NCBI RefSeq assembly: GCF_001307295.1
Contig: NZ_CP012700.1
Span: 995,001-1,059,000 of the forward strand
Direction: 5' to 3'
From: Sphingopyxis macrogoltabida
Lineage (GTDB): Bacteria > Pseudomonadota > Alphaproteobacteria > Sphingomonadales > Sphingomonadaceae
Length of the DNA: 64,000 nucleotides
Shown here in pieces: positions 41,796-51,464 of the stretch; position 1 is the stretch's first letter; each line of letters starts with the position of its first letter. Position numbers and translations under genes: made by a program. Under the pieces are notes generated by a model. The model was not told the origin of the DNA and searched no databases. It worked only from the letters and a program-made list of their open reading frames with translations.

Positions 41796-43276
41796 TGACC
41801 GAACTTACGAACCTGACCGTCGCCGATATCCGCGACGGGCACCGCGCGGGCGATTTCAGCGCCGTCGAGGTCGCCGAGGCGTTCAACGCCAATGTCGCGG
41901 GCGCGAAGGCGCTCAATGCGTTTATTGTCGAGACGCCCGAGCATGCGATCGCGGCAGCGAAGGCGGCCGATGCCGACCGCGCCGCGGGGACGCTGAAGCC
42001 GCTGTCGGGCGTGCCGATCGGGATGAAGGACCTGTTCGCGACGAACGGCGTCCAGACGACCGCGGCGAGCCATATGCTCGAAGGTTTCGTGCCGCGTTAT
42101 GAATCCACCGTTTCGCAGAAATTGTGGGATGCGGGTTGCGGGATGCTCGGCAAGCTCAACCTCGACCAGTTCGCGATGGGGTCGTCGAACGAGACGAGCT
42201 ATTTCGGTAACGTCATCAGCCCGTGGAAGCGCAACGACGGCGGCAATGCCGCGCTCGCGCCGGGCGGCTCGTCGGGCGGCAGCTCGTCGGCGATCGCGGC
42301 GCGGCTGTGCCCCGCGGCGACGGGGACCGACACCGGCGGCTCGATCCGCCAGCCCGCGGCGTTCGTGGGCATCAGCGGGATCAAGCCGACCTATGGCCGC
42401 TGCTCGCGCTGGGGCATCGTGGCGTTCGCGAGCTCGCTCGATCAGGCGGGGCCGATGGCGCGCGACGTCAAGGATTGCGCGATCATGCTCGAGAATATGG
42501 CGGGCTTCGATCCGAAGGACGCGACGAGCCTGAATCTGCCCGTACCCAATTGGGAAGTCGCTTTGTCGAGCGATCTCAAGGGCAAGAAAGTCGGTATTCC
42601 CAAGGAATATCGCCTTGAAGGCATCGATCCCGACATCGACGCGATGTGGGACGCGGGTATCGCGATGCTGAAGGATGCCGGGGCCGAGGTCGTCGAGATC
42701 AGCCTGCCGCACACCAAATATGCGCTGCCGGCTTACTATATCATCGCGCCAGCCGAAGCGTCGTCGAACCTCGCGCGCTATGACGGCGTGCGGTATGGGC
42801 TTCGCGATCTGCCCGAAAAGGCGGGCTTGCAGGACATGTACGCCGCGACGCGCGCCGACGGTTTCGGGCCCGAGGTCAAGCGCCGCATCATGATCGGCAC
42901 CTATGTGCTGTCGGCGGGCTTCTACGACGCCTATTACACGCAGGCGCAGAAGGTGCGGACGCTGATCGCGCGCGATTTCGAACAGGCGTTCGGAGTGTGC
43001 GACGTCATCCTCGCGCCGACCGCGCCGTCGGCGGCGTTCGGGCTCGGCGAGAAGACCTCCGATCCGCTGTCGATGTACCTCAACGACGTGTTCGCGGTCC
43101 CCGCGAGCCTCGCAGGCCTGCCTGCGATGTCGGTCCCCGCAGCGCTGAACCGCGAAGGGTTGCCGCTGGGCTTGCAGATCATCGGCAAGGCATTCGACGA
43201 GCAGGGCGTGCTGAACGCTGGGCTGGCAATTGAAGAGCGGGCGGGCTTCAACGCCCGTGCCGAGAAGTGGTGGTAA
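41795..43276 (+). CDS. gatA: Asp/Glu-tRNA amidotransferase subunit A
   Basis: This 493-residue amidase-signature enzyme releases ammonia from glutamine. The catalytic Lys is in [20 protein letters not shown]; the Ser-cis-Ser is in [20 protein letters not shown], and [20 protein letters not shown] follows. Length and motifs are standard. It lies between gatC (1-base overlap) and gatB (1-bp gap). Confidence 0.98.
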   Translation: MTELTNLTVADIRDGHRAGDFSAVEVAEAFNANVAGAKALNAFIVETPEHAIAAAKAADADRAAGTLKPLSGVPIGMKDLFATNGVQTTAASHMLEGFVPRYESTVSQKLWDAGCGMLGKLNLDQFAMGSSNETSYFGNVISPWKRNDGGNAALAPGGSSGGSSSAIAARLCPAATGTDTGGSIRQPAAFVGISGIKPTYGRCSRWGIVAFASSLDQAGPMARDVKDCAIMLENMAGFDPKDATSLNLPVPNWEVALSSDLKGKKVGIPKEYRLEGIDPDIDAMWDAGIAMLKDAGAEVVEISLPHTKYALPAYYIIAPAEASSNLARYDGVRYGLRDLPEKAGLQDMYAATRADGFGPEVKRRIMIGTYVLSAGFYDAYYTQAQKVRTLIARDFEQAFGVCDVILAPTAPSAAFGLGEKTSDPLSMYLNDVFAVPASLAGLPAMSVPAALNREGLPLGLQIIGKAFDEQGVLNAGLAIEERAGFNARAEKWW

Positions 43277-43277
43277 G

Positions 43278-44744
43278 ATGAGCGATTATCGCATCAAGGG
43301 CGAAACCGGCGAGTGGGAGGTCGTGATTGGCCTCGAGGTCCATGCGCAGGTCACCTCCAACGCCAAGCTGTTCTCGGGCGCCGCGACGGCGTTCGGGGCC
43401 GAGCCGAACACGCAGGTGTCGCTGGTCGATGCCGCAATGCCGGGCATGCTGCCGGTGCCGAACCGCGAGTGCATCCGCCAGGCGGTGCGCACAGGGATGG
43501 CGATCGAGGCCGAGATCAACAAATGGTCGCGGTTCGACCGCAAGAATTATTTCTACGCCGACCTGCCGCAGGGTTACCAGATTTCGCAGCTTTATCATCC
43601 GCTTGTTGGCGAAGGTTCGCTGATGATCGAGGAGGATGAGAAGGCCGGGATTCCCGAGCCCAAGCGCATCGGGATCGAGCGCATCCATGTCGAGCAGGAC
43701 GCCGGCAAGCTGATGCACGACCAGCATCCGACGATGTCCTATGTCGACCTCAACCGCTCGGGCGTCGCGCTGATGGAGATCGTCTCGCGCCCCGACATGC
43801 GCTCGCCCGCCGAGGCCGGGGCCTATGTGCGCAAGCTGCGCTCGATTCTGCGCTATGTCGGGTCGTGCGACGGCAATATGGAGGAGGGCTCGATGCGCGC
43901 CGACGTCAATGTCAGCGTGCGCAAGCCCGGCGACGAATTCGGCACGCGCACCGAGACGAAGAACGTCAATTCGGTGCGCTTCGTGATGGCGGTGATCGAG
44001 GGCGAGGCGAAGCGTCAGGTCGAATTGATCGAAAGCGGCGGCACAGTGCTGCAGGAAACGCGCCTCTACGACCCCGACCGCAACGAGACGCGATCGATGC
44101 GGTCGAAGGAAGACGCGCATGATTACCGCTACTTCCCCGATCCCGACCTGTTGCCGCTCGAACTCGACGATGCGTTTCTGGCAGAATGCCGCGACAGCTT
44201 GCCCGAACTGCCCGACGCCAAGCGCGCGCGCTATCTGGCGGCCGGGATTTCGGCGTACAACGCCGACGTGCTGACCGCCGAGGTCGAGAGCGCGCTGTGG
44301 TTCGACACGCTGCTGGAAACCGGCGCGAAGCCGGCGGCGGCGGCGAACTGGGTATCGAGCGAGCTGTTCGGGGCGCTCAACCGCCTCGGCAAGAGCTTCG
44401 AGGATTGCCCGGTAACACCGGCGCAGGCGGGCGAATTGCTCGGGCTCGTTGCCGACGGGACGATTTCGGGGACGATCGCCAAGGCGGTGTTCGAAAAGAT
44501 GCTGGAGACCGGCGACGGTGCCGCCGCCATCGTCGATCGCGAGGGCCTGAAGCAGACCAGCGACACCGGCGCGATCGAGGCCGAGATCGCCAAGGTCCTC
44601 GCCGCCAATGCCGACAAGGTCGAGCAGTATAAGGGCGGCAAGGAAGCGCTGTTCGGCTTCTTCGTCGGTCAGACGATGAAGGCGATGCAGGGCAAAGCGA
44701 ACCCGCAGGTCGTCAACGAGTTGCTGAAGAAGGCGCTCGCTTGA
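43278..44744 (+). CDS. gatB: Asp/Glu-tRNA amidotransferase subunit B
   Basis: This 488-residue protein (start [20 protein letters not shown] at 43278) has the GatB kinase-like domain: [40 protein letters not shown], then [21 protein letters not shown] helical and YqeY tail domain (residues ~330-488) binds tRNA. It activates mischarged Glu-tRNA(Gln) or Asp-tRNA(Asn) for amidation. Start chosen by homology and the gap to gatA; the frame extends 48 bases further. Confidence 0.98.
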   Translation: MSDYRIKGETGEWEVVIGLEVHAQVTSNAKLFSGAATAFGAEPNTQVSLVDAAMPGMLPVPNRECIRQAVRTGMAIEAEINKWSRFDRKNYFYADLPQGYQISQLYHPLVGEGSLMIEEDEKAGIPEPKRIGIERIHVEQDAGKLMHDQHPTMSYVDLNRSGVALMEIVSRPDMRSPAEAGAYVRKLRSILRYVGSCDGNMEEGSMRADVNVSVRKPGDEFGTRTETKNVNSVRFVMAVIEGEAKRQVELIESGGTVLQETRLYDPDRNETRSMRSKEDAHDYRYFPDPDLLPLELDDAFLAECRDSLPELPDAKRARYLAAGISAYNADVLTAEVESALWFDTLLETGAKPAAAANWVSSELFGALNRLGKSFEDCPVTPAQAGELLGLVADGTISGTIAKAVFEKMLETGDGAAAIVDREGLKQTSDTGAIEAEIAKVLAANADKVEQYKGGKEALFGFFVGQTMKAMQGKANPQVVNELLKKALA

Positions 44745-44824
44745 CGGTGATCAAGTTCACAGGCAATTCAATCGCTTCGCGGCCATAAGCATTGCAATCA
44801 ATGCATGAGATGACGAAGGGTGGA

Positions 44825-45307
44825 ATGGCGATGAAGCGGTTTCTGGTTTCGGTTGGCGGTGCCTTGCTGTTCGCTTCGGGCGCGGCGGCAGGGACGCCTG
44901 CTGTGAACGACGGCTACGACTGGACGATGCGCGTCAATGACGAGGATCGGGCGAACAGCGCCATCCTTGCCTATGAAGTCGCCGACACCGACGACCAGCC
45001 GCTGAATTTCACCTGCGAAGAGGGCGGCAATCGCATCTTTGCCGGAATCTCAGGCGGCGCCCCCGACCTCAGCGCCATCGAGCTGGTATCGGGCGACCAG
45101 AGCTTGCGGCTGGCGGGCACGACCGAGGCCGAGGAAATGCCCTATTTCTCGTCGACCGACGAAATCGCCGGCGATGCGGCCTTCATCCGCGCCTTTGCCG
45201 CGAATGGCTGGCTGCGCATGACGGCCGACGGCGCCGCGACCGATATGGCGGCGACGCCGGCGGGCAAACAGGCGATCGCGCGCTTTGTCGCTTTCTGCGC
45301 CGGCTGA
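44825..45307 (+). CDS. secreted protein, unknown function
   Basis: This protein of about 160 residues has a signal peptide (MAMKRFLVSVGGALLFASGA, cut near AAAGTP), and a soluble body with two Cys (NFTCEEGG and the C-terminal FVAFCAG), perhaps a disulphide. I recognise no domain. GAAGGGTGG lies before the candidate starts at 44825 and 44831. It ends 13 bp before an amidohydrolase gene, so the two may be co-transcribed. Confidence 0.75.
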   Translation: MAMKRFLVSVGGALLFASGAAAGTPAVNDGYDWTMRVNDEDRANSAILAYEVADTDDQPLNFTCEEGGNRIFAGISGGAPDLSAIELVSGDQSLRLAGTTEAEEMPYFSSTDEIAGDAAFIRAFAANGWLRMTADGAATDMAATPAGKQAIARFVAFCAG

Positions 45308-45320
45308 CGCGGCGCAGCGG

Positions 45321-46652
45321 ATGCTGCGCGTGCTGCTGGCGCTGTCGATGATGCTCGCCTGCGCCGCACTGGCGCGGGCCGAGACGATCGTCTTCGAAAA
45401 CGTCAATGTCGTGCCGATGGACCGCGAACGCGTGATTCCACGCACCACCGTGATCGTCACCGACGGGGCGATCGCGAGCATCGGGATCAAGGCGAAGTTG
45501 CCCGCCGGAACGCCGGTGATCGACGGCAACGGTGCGTGGCTGATGCCGGGCCTTGCCGACATGCACAATCATGTGACGCAGCGCGATGACCTGACGCTGC
45601 TGCTCGCCAATGGCGTGACGACGATGCTCAACATGGGCGAGGCGACCAACGCCTTTGCCGGACGGACGCGGATCGCGGTGAACCGCGGCGACGTTCCCGG
45701 GCCCTATGTCTTCACCGCCTTCGTCGTCGACGGCGACCCGCAATATGGCCATTTCATCGTCCGCACCCCCGACGAGGCGCGCGCCATCGTGCGGCTGGCA
45801 AAGGCGAACGGCTACAGCTTCATGAAGGTCTATACCAACCTGTCGGCGGAGGCGTTCGCGGCGCTGGCCGACGAAGCGCGCGTGCAGGGGATCGGCGTCG
45901 TTGGGCATAATGTCGCAGCGGTCGGCCTCGCGAAACAGCTCGCCGCCGGGCAGGCGATGGTCGCACATGTCGAGGAATTTTTCACCGGCTTCTTCCCCGA
46001 ACCGCCCGCGGACGACCAGCAGGCGCCGCCCGACGAAGCGCGGATCGCCGACGCGATCGCGGTGGTGAAGGCGCATGGCGCGTTCGTCACGTCCGACCTG
46101 TTCACCTATCGCACGATCGCGGCGCAGTTCGGCAGGCCCGAGGCCGTGAAAGCCTATCTCGCGGCGCCCGAGGCGCGCTATGTGTCGCCCGGCGACCGGA
46201 TCGACTGGGCGCGGTCGGGCTATCAAAAAAAGGCGGTCGACCTGTCGCGGCGGGTGGCGTTCGAGGCGCGCTTCGTCAAGGCGATGGCCCATGCGGGGGT
46301 CCCGCTGATCGCGGGCGGCGACGCGCCGACGATCGCGGGGCTGGTGCCCGGCTTTGCGCTGCATGACGAGATCGACGCGATGCGCGGCGCCGGGCTGACG
46401 CCGTGGCAGGCGCTGTCGGCGGCAACGCGCACCCCGGGCGAGTTCATCGCGAAGACGGTCCCGGGCGCGGCGAAGTTCGGCATCGTGGCGCCGGGCTACC
46501 GCGCCGATCTGTTGCTGGTCGCCGACAATCCGCTGGAAAAACTCGCCACGTTGCGGGCGCCGCTGGGCGTGATGACGGGTGGCCGCTGGCATGATGCGGC
46601 GGCGCTGCAAGCGATGTTGGCCGAGGTGGCGGCGGTGCGCGCCGGTCGCTAA
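45321..46652 (+). CDS. secreted amidohydrolase-family enzyme
   Basis: This 443-residue enzyme has a signal peptide (MLRVLLALSMMLACAALARA), so it acts in the periplasm or outside. The metal-binding HxH is in LMPGLADMHNHVTQRDDLTL; a carboxylated-Lys position is likely in GYSFMKVYTNLS. His residues follow in GVVGHNVAAV and AHVEEFFTG, and the last Asp in LIAGGDAPTIAGLVPGFALH. It resembles imidazolonepropionase/prolidase-like amidohydrolases; substrate unknown. The stop overlaps the convergent amidohydrolase by 4 bases. Confidence 0.9.
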   Translation: MLRVLLALSMMLACAALARAETIVFENVNVVPMDRERVIPRTTVIVTDGAIASIGIKAKLPAGTPVIDGNGAWLMPGLADMHNHVTQRDDLTLLLANGVTTMLNMGEATNAFAGRTRIAVNRGDVPGPYVFTAFVVDGDPQYGHFIVRTPDEARAIVRLAKANGYSFMKVYTNLSAEAFAALADEARVQGIGVVGHNVAAVGLAKQLAAGQAMVAHVEEFFTGFFPEPPADDQQAPPDEARIADAIAVVKAHGAFVTSDLFTYRTIAAQFGRPEAVKAYLAAPEARYVSPGDRIDWARSGYQKKAVDLSRRVAFEARFVKAMAHAGVPLIAGGDAPTIAGLVPGFALHDEIDAMRGAGLTPWQALSAATRTPGEFIAKTVPGAAKFGIVAPGYRADLLLVADNPLEKLATLRAPLGVMTGGRWHDAAALQAMLAEVAAVRAGR

Positions 46653-48334
46653 TCCGCAGCCTTCCAGACGCTGCGGCCTTCCTTGATCGTTTCGCGGACC
46701 TTGATCGCCTTGATGCCGTCGACCGGGGTGGTCAGCGGGTTCTTGTCGAGAATGACGAAATCGGCGAGCAGGCCGGGCTTGATGCGGCCCTTGCGGTCTT
46801 CCTCGAAGACTTGCCAGGCGGGGCCGGTGGTCAGCGCTTGTAAGGCTTCGTAAGCGGTCAGGCGCTCGGCGGGGCCGCTGACGACGCCGGTCGGCGAGAC
46901 GCGTGCCATCGCGGTCCAGAGCATGAAGCGCGTGTCGAGCGGGGTGACGCTATAGTCGCTGTGGTTCGATGCGATCAGTCCCGCGGCGCGCGCCGAGCGA
47001 AGGGGGCTGATGAAGTCGACGACCTCGGCGGGGAAGTTGGTGCGGTGGACGTCGCCCCAATACCAGCTGTGGTTGGAGAAATAGGACGGCCCGACGCCGA
47101 TCCGCCGGTAGGCCGGTAGCTGGTCGGGGCGCTGGAACTGCGAATGGATGACGATCGGGCGGCGGTTATCGGCCGCCTCGATGCCGAGTGCGTCGAAGCC
47201 GCGGATCGCCATGTCGATCGCAGCGTCGCCATTGGCGTGGACGAAGAGCTGCCAGCCGCGTTCATGGACCTTCCTTGCCTGTGCGAGGAACGCCGCTTCG
47301 GAAAGGACGGGCTCGCCGTGCCAGGGATGGTGTCCCTCGGGGCTGCCGCGCCGGTAATCGCGGGTGAAATAGCCGGTGCGCGCCTGCACCGATCCGTCGA
47401 GCACGAACTTGATCCCCTGCAGCTTCACGTGCCCGCGATATTCGCCGAACCGGAGGTCGGGGTTCGCGAGTAGCGCGTCGAGACCGGTCGAGAAGGGGAG
47501 CAGCGCGAGGTCGATTTTCAGCCGCTCGCGCGCCGCATCGCCGGTCAGGAAGGCGATGTCGGGCGGCAGCGTCGCGCCGTCCTGCGCATGCGTGTAACCT
47601 TCGGCGAAATAGGCATTTTGTGCCGCGTCGAGCGCGGCGAGCTTCTGGTCCGCCGTCGGTTGCGGCATCGCGGCGAGCATCAGGAAGGTCGCTTTTTCGA
47701 GGAGTACGCCATTGAGGCGGCCGTCGCCGTCGCGCAGCAGCATGCCGCCGGGCGGCGGCTGGCTGGCATCGGTCAGCTTCGCGGCGGCAAGCGCGGCGCT
47801 GTTGGCGACAAGGCCGTGGAGCGAGACGTGCAGCACGACGATCGGCCGGTCGGCGGCGACCGCGTCGAGTTCGGCGCGGGTAATGTGGCGCTTTTCGGCG
47901 AGATTTTCCTGATCATATTGCCAGACGATGACCCAGCCGCCGGGCGGGATCGCCTTTGCGGCGATATGGTCGGCAATCGCCCGCTGCAGCCCGGCGATAT
48001 CGGTGACCGCCGCATGCGCGCCGTCGCGGAGATCAAGCCCGCCCGCACTCATCGTCGCCACTGTGAAGTGTGAATGTGCGTCGATGAAGCCCGGCAGCAT
48101 GGTAGCGCCGGCAAGGTCGCGGACGGACGCGTCGTTGCCCGCAGCGCTGCGGGCTTCCTTTTCGGTGCCGGCGAAGACGATGCGGTCGCCGCGCGTGACG
48201 ACGGCCTCGACGGTCTGCGGCGTGTCGCCGTCCATCGTGACGATCGGGCCGCCGCGATACAGGATGATATCCTGCGCGGCGGCGGGTGTGGCGGTGGCCA
48301 GCAACAGCGCGGCGAGTGCGGCGGTCAATCTCAT
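46649..48334 (-). CDS. secreted YtcJ-type amidohydrolase
   Basis: This 561-residue protein has a signal peptide (MRLTAALAALLLATATPAAA) and the amidohydrolase-3 layout. HxH is in TMLPGFIDAHSHFTVATMSA; others are in LFVHANGDAAIDMAIRGFDA, RRPIVIHSQFQRPDQLPAYR and GLIASNHSDYSVTPLD. The family includes formamidase- and exoenzyme-regulatory-like proteins with few known substrates. Two unrelated secreted amidohydrolases meet here tail to tail (4-base overlap). Confidence 0.92.
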   Translation of the reverse strand: MRLTAALAALLLATATPAAAQDIILYRGGPIVTMDGDTPQTVEAVVTRGDRIVFAGTEKEARSAAGNDASVRDLAGATMLPGFIDAHSHFTVATMSAGGLDLRDGAHAAVTDIAGLQRAIADHIAAKAIPPGGWVIVWQYDQENLAEKRHITRAELDAVAADRPIVVLHVSLHGLVANSAALAAAKLTDASQPPPGGMLLRDGDGRLNGVLLEKATFLMLAAMPQPTADQKLAALDAAQNAYFAEGYTHAQDGATLPPDIAFLTGDAARERLKIDLALLPFSTGLDALLANPDLRFGEYRGHVKLQGIKFVLDGSVQARTGYFTRDYRRGSPEGHHPWHGEPVLSEAAFLAQARKVHERGWQLFVHANGDAAIDMAIRGFDALGIEAADNRRPIVIHSQFQRPDQLPAYRRIGVGPSYFSNHSWYWGDVHRTNFPAEVVDFISPLRSARAAGLIASNHSDYSVTPLDTRFMLWTAMARVSPTGVVSGPAERLTAYEALQALTTGPAWQVFEEDRKGRIKPGLLADFVILDKNPLTTPVDGIKAIKVRETIKEGRSVWKAAD

Positions 48335-48420
48335 ATGTCTCTCCCGCCGCCATCGTGGTGGGGCGGGAGGGACGGGTCAAGTGCTTCGCATGCTATCGAA
48401 CGGCGGCGGTGCGCGATGCG

Positions 48421-48639
48421 TCAGACCTGCTGCGGGGGTACTTCGCTGGGGCCGCGGCCGGGCTGGTCGATATCGCCGCCGCCCGGGCTGCCGGGGATTT
48501 CCTGCGGCTGGCCGGCGGGATCCTCGAGCGGCGTCGGCTGGACCGGCTGTTCGGGCGGGGCGACCGGATCGATGACGTCGGGCTTCGGCTTGGGAAGCGG
48601 ATCGGCGGCGTGGACGTAAAGGTTGGACTTGAAGCTCAT
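48421..48639 (-). CDS. small proline-rich protein, 72 residues
   Basis: The protein (MSFKSNLYVHAADPLPKPKP at the start) is almost entirely Pro/Gly/Asp/Gln-rich and likely disordered. A good Shine-Dalgarno (GGAGAG) precedes the ATG at 48639, and a longer open frame upstream is antisense to tRNA-Leu and trigger factor. No family known to me, no signal peptide. The good start and the fitting intergenic position support a real gene. Confidence 0.6.
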   Translation of the reverse strand: MSFKSNLYVHAADPLPKPKPDVIDPVAPPEQPVQPTPLEDPAGQPQEIPGSPGGGDIDQPGRGPSEVPPQQV

Positions 48640-48724
48640 GGTGGCTCTCCTTGCTTTACCAACGAACGGCCGGCCGCCATGTTCCGACAGCGTGATGTGC
48701 CTAGGTAAAGGGGGCTTTCCGCCC

Positions 48725-48752
48725 TTGCCCTTGGCCACGCGTCTGCTATAGC
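48725..48752 (+). promoter_or_regulatory. possible tRNA-Leu promoter
   Basis: TTGCCC (48725-48730) and TATAGC (48747-48752) with a 16-bp gap lie 67 bp before the tRNA. Assigned by eye only. Confidence 0.35.
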
Positions 48753-48818
48753 CCCGCGCGGCCCGCACGGGCGTGCGCGGCAGCGCGCGATTTCGTGCAC
48801 CCGGCCGAGGCTTCTCAA

Positions 48819-48903
48819 GCGGGCGTGGCGGAATTGGTAGACGCGCTGGTTTTAGGTACCAGTATCGCAAGATGTGGGGGTTCGAGTCCCTTCGCCCGCA
48901 CCA
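48819..48903 (+). tRNA. tRNA-Leu (UAG)
   Basis: The 85-base sequence has a 7-bp acceptor stem (GCGGGCG with CGCCCGC), D arm GGCGGAATTGGTAGACGC, anticodon stem CTGGT/ACCAG around TTTAGGT with anticodon TAG, a long class II variable arm, T arm GGGGGTTCGAGTCCCTTC-like and an encoded CCA. It reads CUN leucine codons. It precedes tig by 90 bp. Confidence 0.96.
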
Positions 48904-48993
48904 CCTTCGCGAGCAGCAAGCCGGGACAGGGGAACTCCGCCATTTCGGCTGGGTTGTCGATACGAGATTTTGAGCAAGGATAAGATCAAGGCA

Positions 48994-50610
48994 ATGAAGA
49001 CCGTCGAAACGCTGAACGAAGGCCTGAAGCGCGAATATAGCCTGACCATCACCGCCAAGGACATCGACGCGCGCGTCGAGGACGAAGTGAAGGCGGTTGC
49101 GCCCACCGTGCGCATGCCCGGCTTCCGCCCCGGCAAGGTGCCGCCGAATTTGATCCGCAAGATGCATGGCGAGGCGCTGTCGGCCGACGCGCTGAACAAG
49201 GCGATCGACCAGGGCGTCAAGGACCTGATGGCGAAGGAAAAGCTGCGCCCGGCGCTGCAGCCCGCCGTCACCCTCGCCGATGGCTATGAGCGCGGCAAGG
49301 ACGCCGAGCTGACCGTGGCGCTCGAAGTGCTGCCCGACATCGCGGCGCCGTCGATCGACGGGCTGAAGCTCGAGCGCCTGACCGTCCCCGCCGACGACAA
49401 GGCGGTGATGGCGAAGATCGAGGAATTCGCCGCCCAGATGAAGCGTTTCGAGGAAGCGCCGAAGACCAAGAAGGCCGCGACCGGCGATCAGGTGATCATC
49501 GATTTCGCCGGCTCGGTGGATGGCGTTGCCTTTGACGGCGGCACGGGCGAGGACATGGCGGTCGAGATCGGCTCGGGCCAGCTCATTCCCGGCTTCGAGG
49601 ACCAGCTCGTCGGCGTCAAGGTCGGCGACGAAAAGGTACTGAAGGTTACCTTCCCCGACGAATATCCGGTCGAGGATCTGAAGGGCCAGCCCGCCGAATT
49701 CGCCGTCAAGGTGAAGGAAGTGAAGGTTCCCGCGGCTTCGAAGATCGACGACGAGTTCGCCAAGTCGCTCGGCCTCGAAAGCCTCGACAAGCTGAAAGAG
49801 CTGATGAAGGATCAGGTCGAGCAGGAACTCAACGGCCTGACGCGCACCTATATGAAGCGCAAGCTGCTCGACCAGCTCGCCGCCGCGCACGATTTCGACG
49901 TGCCGCCGACGATGGTCGAGGCCGAGTTCAACCAGATCTGGCAGCAGCTCGAGCATGAAGTCAGCCACGAGGAAGATCCCGAGGCGGCGAAGGCCGAACT
50001 CGAAAAGGATCGCGACGATTACCGCGCTATCGCGGTGCGCCGCGTCCGTCTGGGCCTGCTCCTTTCGGAAATCGGCCAGGCGCATGGCGTGCAGGTTTCG
50101 CAGCAGGAAATGCAGCGGCTGATCATGCAGGCGGCGCAGCAGTATCGCCCCGAAGACCGCCAGCGCTTCGTCGAATATGTCCAGCAGGACGCGCTCGCCG
50201 CCGCGCAGATCCGCGCCCCGCTCTATGAGGACAAGGTCGTCGACTTCCTGTTCGACAAGGCCGAGATCACCGACCGCGAAGTGACCCGCGAAGAGATCGA
50301 AGCGGCGATCGAAGCCGACGACGATGGCCATGTCCATGGCCCGGGCTGCGGTCACGACCATGATCACGACCACAAGCCGGCCAAGAAGGCAGCGGCGAAA
50401 AAGCCCGCCGCCAAGAAGGAAGCGGTGAAGGAAGAAGCCGCCGAGGCTGCGCCCGCCAAGAAGGCACCGGCGAAGAACGCCGAAGCAGTGCCCGCCAAGA
50501 GCGAGGAAAAGCCTGCAGCGAAGAAGGCCGCGGCGCCGGAGGCGGCTGCTGAAAAGGCAGAGCCTGTCGCCAAGAAGGCTCCGGCCAAGAAGGCTGCCGC
50601 GAAGAAATAA
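48994..50610 (+). CDS. tig: trigger factor with His-rich and Lys/Ala-rich tail
   Basis: This 538-residue protein is about 100 residues longer than E. coli trigger factor. The ribosome-binding domain has the GFRxGKxP motif (MPGFRPGKVPPNLI, residues 43-50). An FKBP-like PPIase domain (~155-245: GDQVIIDFAGSVDGVAFDGG) follows, then the helical C-terminal domain to ~435. The extra tail starts with GHVHGPGCGHDHDHDH (~442-462), like the metal-binding end of SlyD, followed by ~75 residues of Lys/Ala/Pro/Glu. The ATG at 48994 begins MKTVETLNEGLKREYSLTIT. It folds nascent chains at the ribosome exit. Confidence 0.96.
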   Translation: MKTVETLNEGLKREYSLTITAKDIDARVEDEVKAVAPTVRMPGFRPGKVPPNLIRKMHGEALSADALNKAIDQGVKDLMAKEKLRPALQPAVTLADGYERGKDAELTVALEVLPDIAAPSIDGLKLERLTVPADDKAVMAKIEEFAAQMKRFEEAPKTKKAATGDQVIIDFAGSVDGVAFDGGTGEDMAVEIGSGQLIPGFEDQLVGVKVGDEKVLKVTFPDEYPVEDLKGQPAEFAVKVKEVKVPAASKIDDEFAKSLGLESLDKLKELMKDQVEQELNGLTRTYMKRKLLDQLAAAHDFDVPPTMVEAEFNQIWQQLEHEVSHEEDPEAAKAELEKDRDDYRAIAVRRVRLGLLLSEIGQAHGVQVSQQEMQRLIMQAAQQYRPEDRQRFVEYVQQDALAAAQIRAPLYEDKVVDFLFDKAEITDREVTREEIEAAIEADDDGHVHGPGCGHDHDHDHKPAKKAAAKKPAAKKEAVKEEAAEAAPAKKAPAKNAEAVPAKSEEKPAAKKAAAPEAAAEKAEPVAKKAPAKKAAAKK

Positions 50611-50629
50611 GCTTCGCGCATAACTAATC

Positions 50630-50665
50630 AAAAAGGCCGGGTGGAGCGATCCATCCGGCCTTTTT
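50630..50665. terminator. bidirectional terminator after tig
   Basis: GGCCGGGTGGA pairs with TCCATCCGGCC (50635-50660) around GCGA, flanked by AAAAA before and TTTTT after. Confidence 0.92.
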
Positions 50666-50725
50666 GATTTGAGCGCGAACTGCACGCGATGTCGGCAGTG
50701 GGGTGGTTTCCAGACTTTCCCGTTT

Positions 50726-50808
50726 CCGTTCGTGTCGAGCGAAGTCGAGACACCCATCGAGGTTGTGCCCAGCCCGAGGGGCATCTCGACTTCGCTCGAT
50801 GCGAACGG
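50726..50808. repeat. REP-type inverted repeat (CCGTTCGTGTCGAGC family)
   Basis: This is the second copy of the 38091-38170 element: the outer ~25 bp on each side are identical, while the inner ~30 bases differ. The remainder of the 50611-50876 gap holds the tig terminator and nothing else visible. Confidence 0.85.
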
Positions 50809-50876
50809 ATAAGAGTTGGCCTAACGGCCGCAACCGGCCGATACCTACCGCTCACTGGTTCCGGCGATGACGGAAA

Positions 50877-51464
50877 TCAGAGCCTCCGCGTCCAGTATTG
50901 AAGCTGGTGCCGCTCTTCCTCCGCACCGCCGATGCTCTTCCAGTCGAACCATGCCGTCACGCCGTCCAGCGGGGCATAGCCGCGGCCGCGCCAGAAGGCG
51001 TCGAGTGGGCGATAGGTTGCAGGGCGCTGGGGGTGGTCGGCGGCGCGGATGACGCTGCAAAAGGCGGCGTGCGCGGCGCCCTCGGCACGCGCCTGCGCTT
51101 CGCGATGGTCGAAAAAGGCGTGGCCGATGCCCTGCCCGCGGTAATCTTCGAGCAGCACCGATTCGCCGAAGTAGAAGGTGCGGGCGATATCGAAACCCGC
51201 GGCGGCGAGCGGGGCTTGCCATGCGTCGTCCTGCGCCCCCAGCGGCGCGGCGGTCGCGGCGCCGACAATTTCCGTGCCGTCGCGTGCTACCACGACAACC
51301 GCACCGTCGGCGGCGGCAAAGTCGGCCAGATAATCGGCCTCATAGGCGGCGTCGCCGTCGTAAAGATAGGGAAAGTCGCGAAACACCGCGATTCGCAGCC
51401 GGGCGAGCGCGGGGATGACCTCGGCCAGTCCCGCCCCCGTCACCGGCGCGACGGTGACCGTCAT
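50877..51464 (-). CDS. GNAT-family N-acetyltransferase
   Basis: This 195-residue protein (start MTVTVAPVTGAGLAEVIPAL at 51464) has the GNAT acetyl-CoA motif in VLLEDYRGQGIGHAFFDHRE. YLYDGDAAYEADYLADFAAA and the end GYAPLDGVTAWFDWKSIGGA fit a group of GNAT proteins of unknown substrate. It overlaps the preceding NTF2-like gene by 4 bases (ATGA, 51461-51464). Confidence 0.9.
   Translation of the reverse strand: MTVTVAPVTGAGLAEVIPALARLRIAVFRDFPYLYDGDAAYEADYLADFAAADGAVVVVARDGTEIVGAATAAPLGAQDDAWQAPLAAAGFDIARTFYFGESVLLEDYRGQGIGHAFFDHREAQARAEGAAHAAFCSVIRAADHPQRPATYRPLDAFWRGRGYAPLDGVTAWFDWKSIGGAEEERHQLQYWTRRL

Noticed and set aside
48421..50784. 787-codon minus-strand frame
   Set aside because: It is antisense to trigger factor and tRNA-Leu; only the last 72 codons, with their own start and Shine-Dalgarno, look real.
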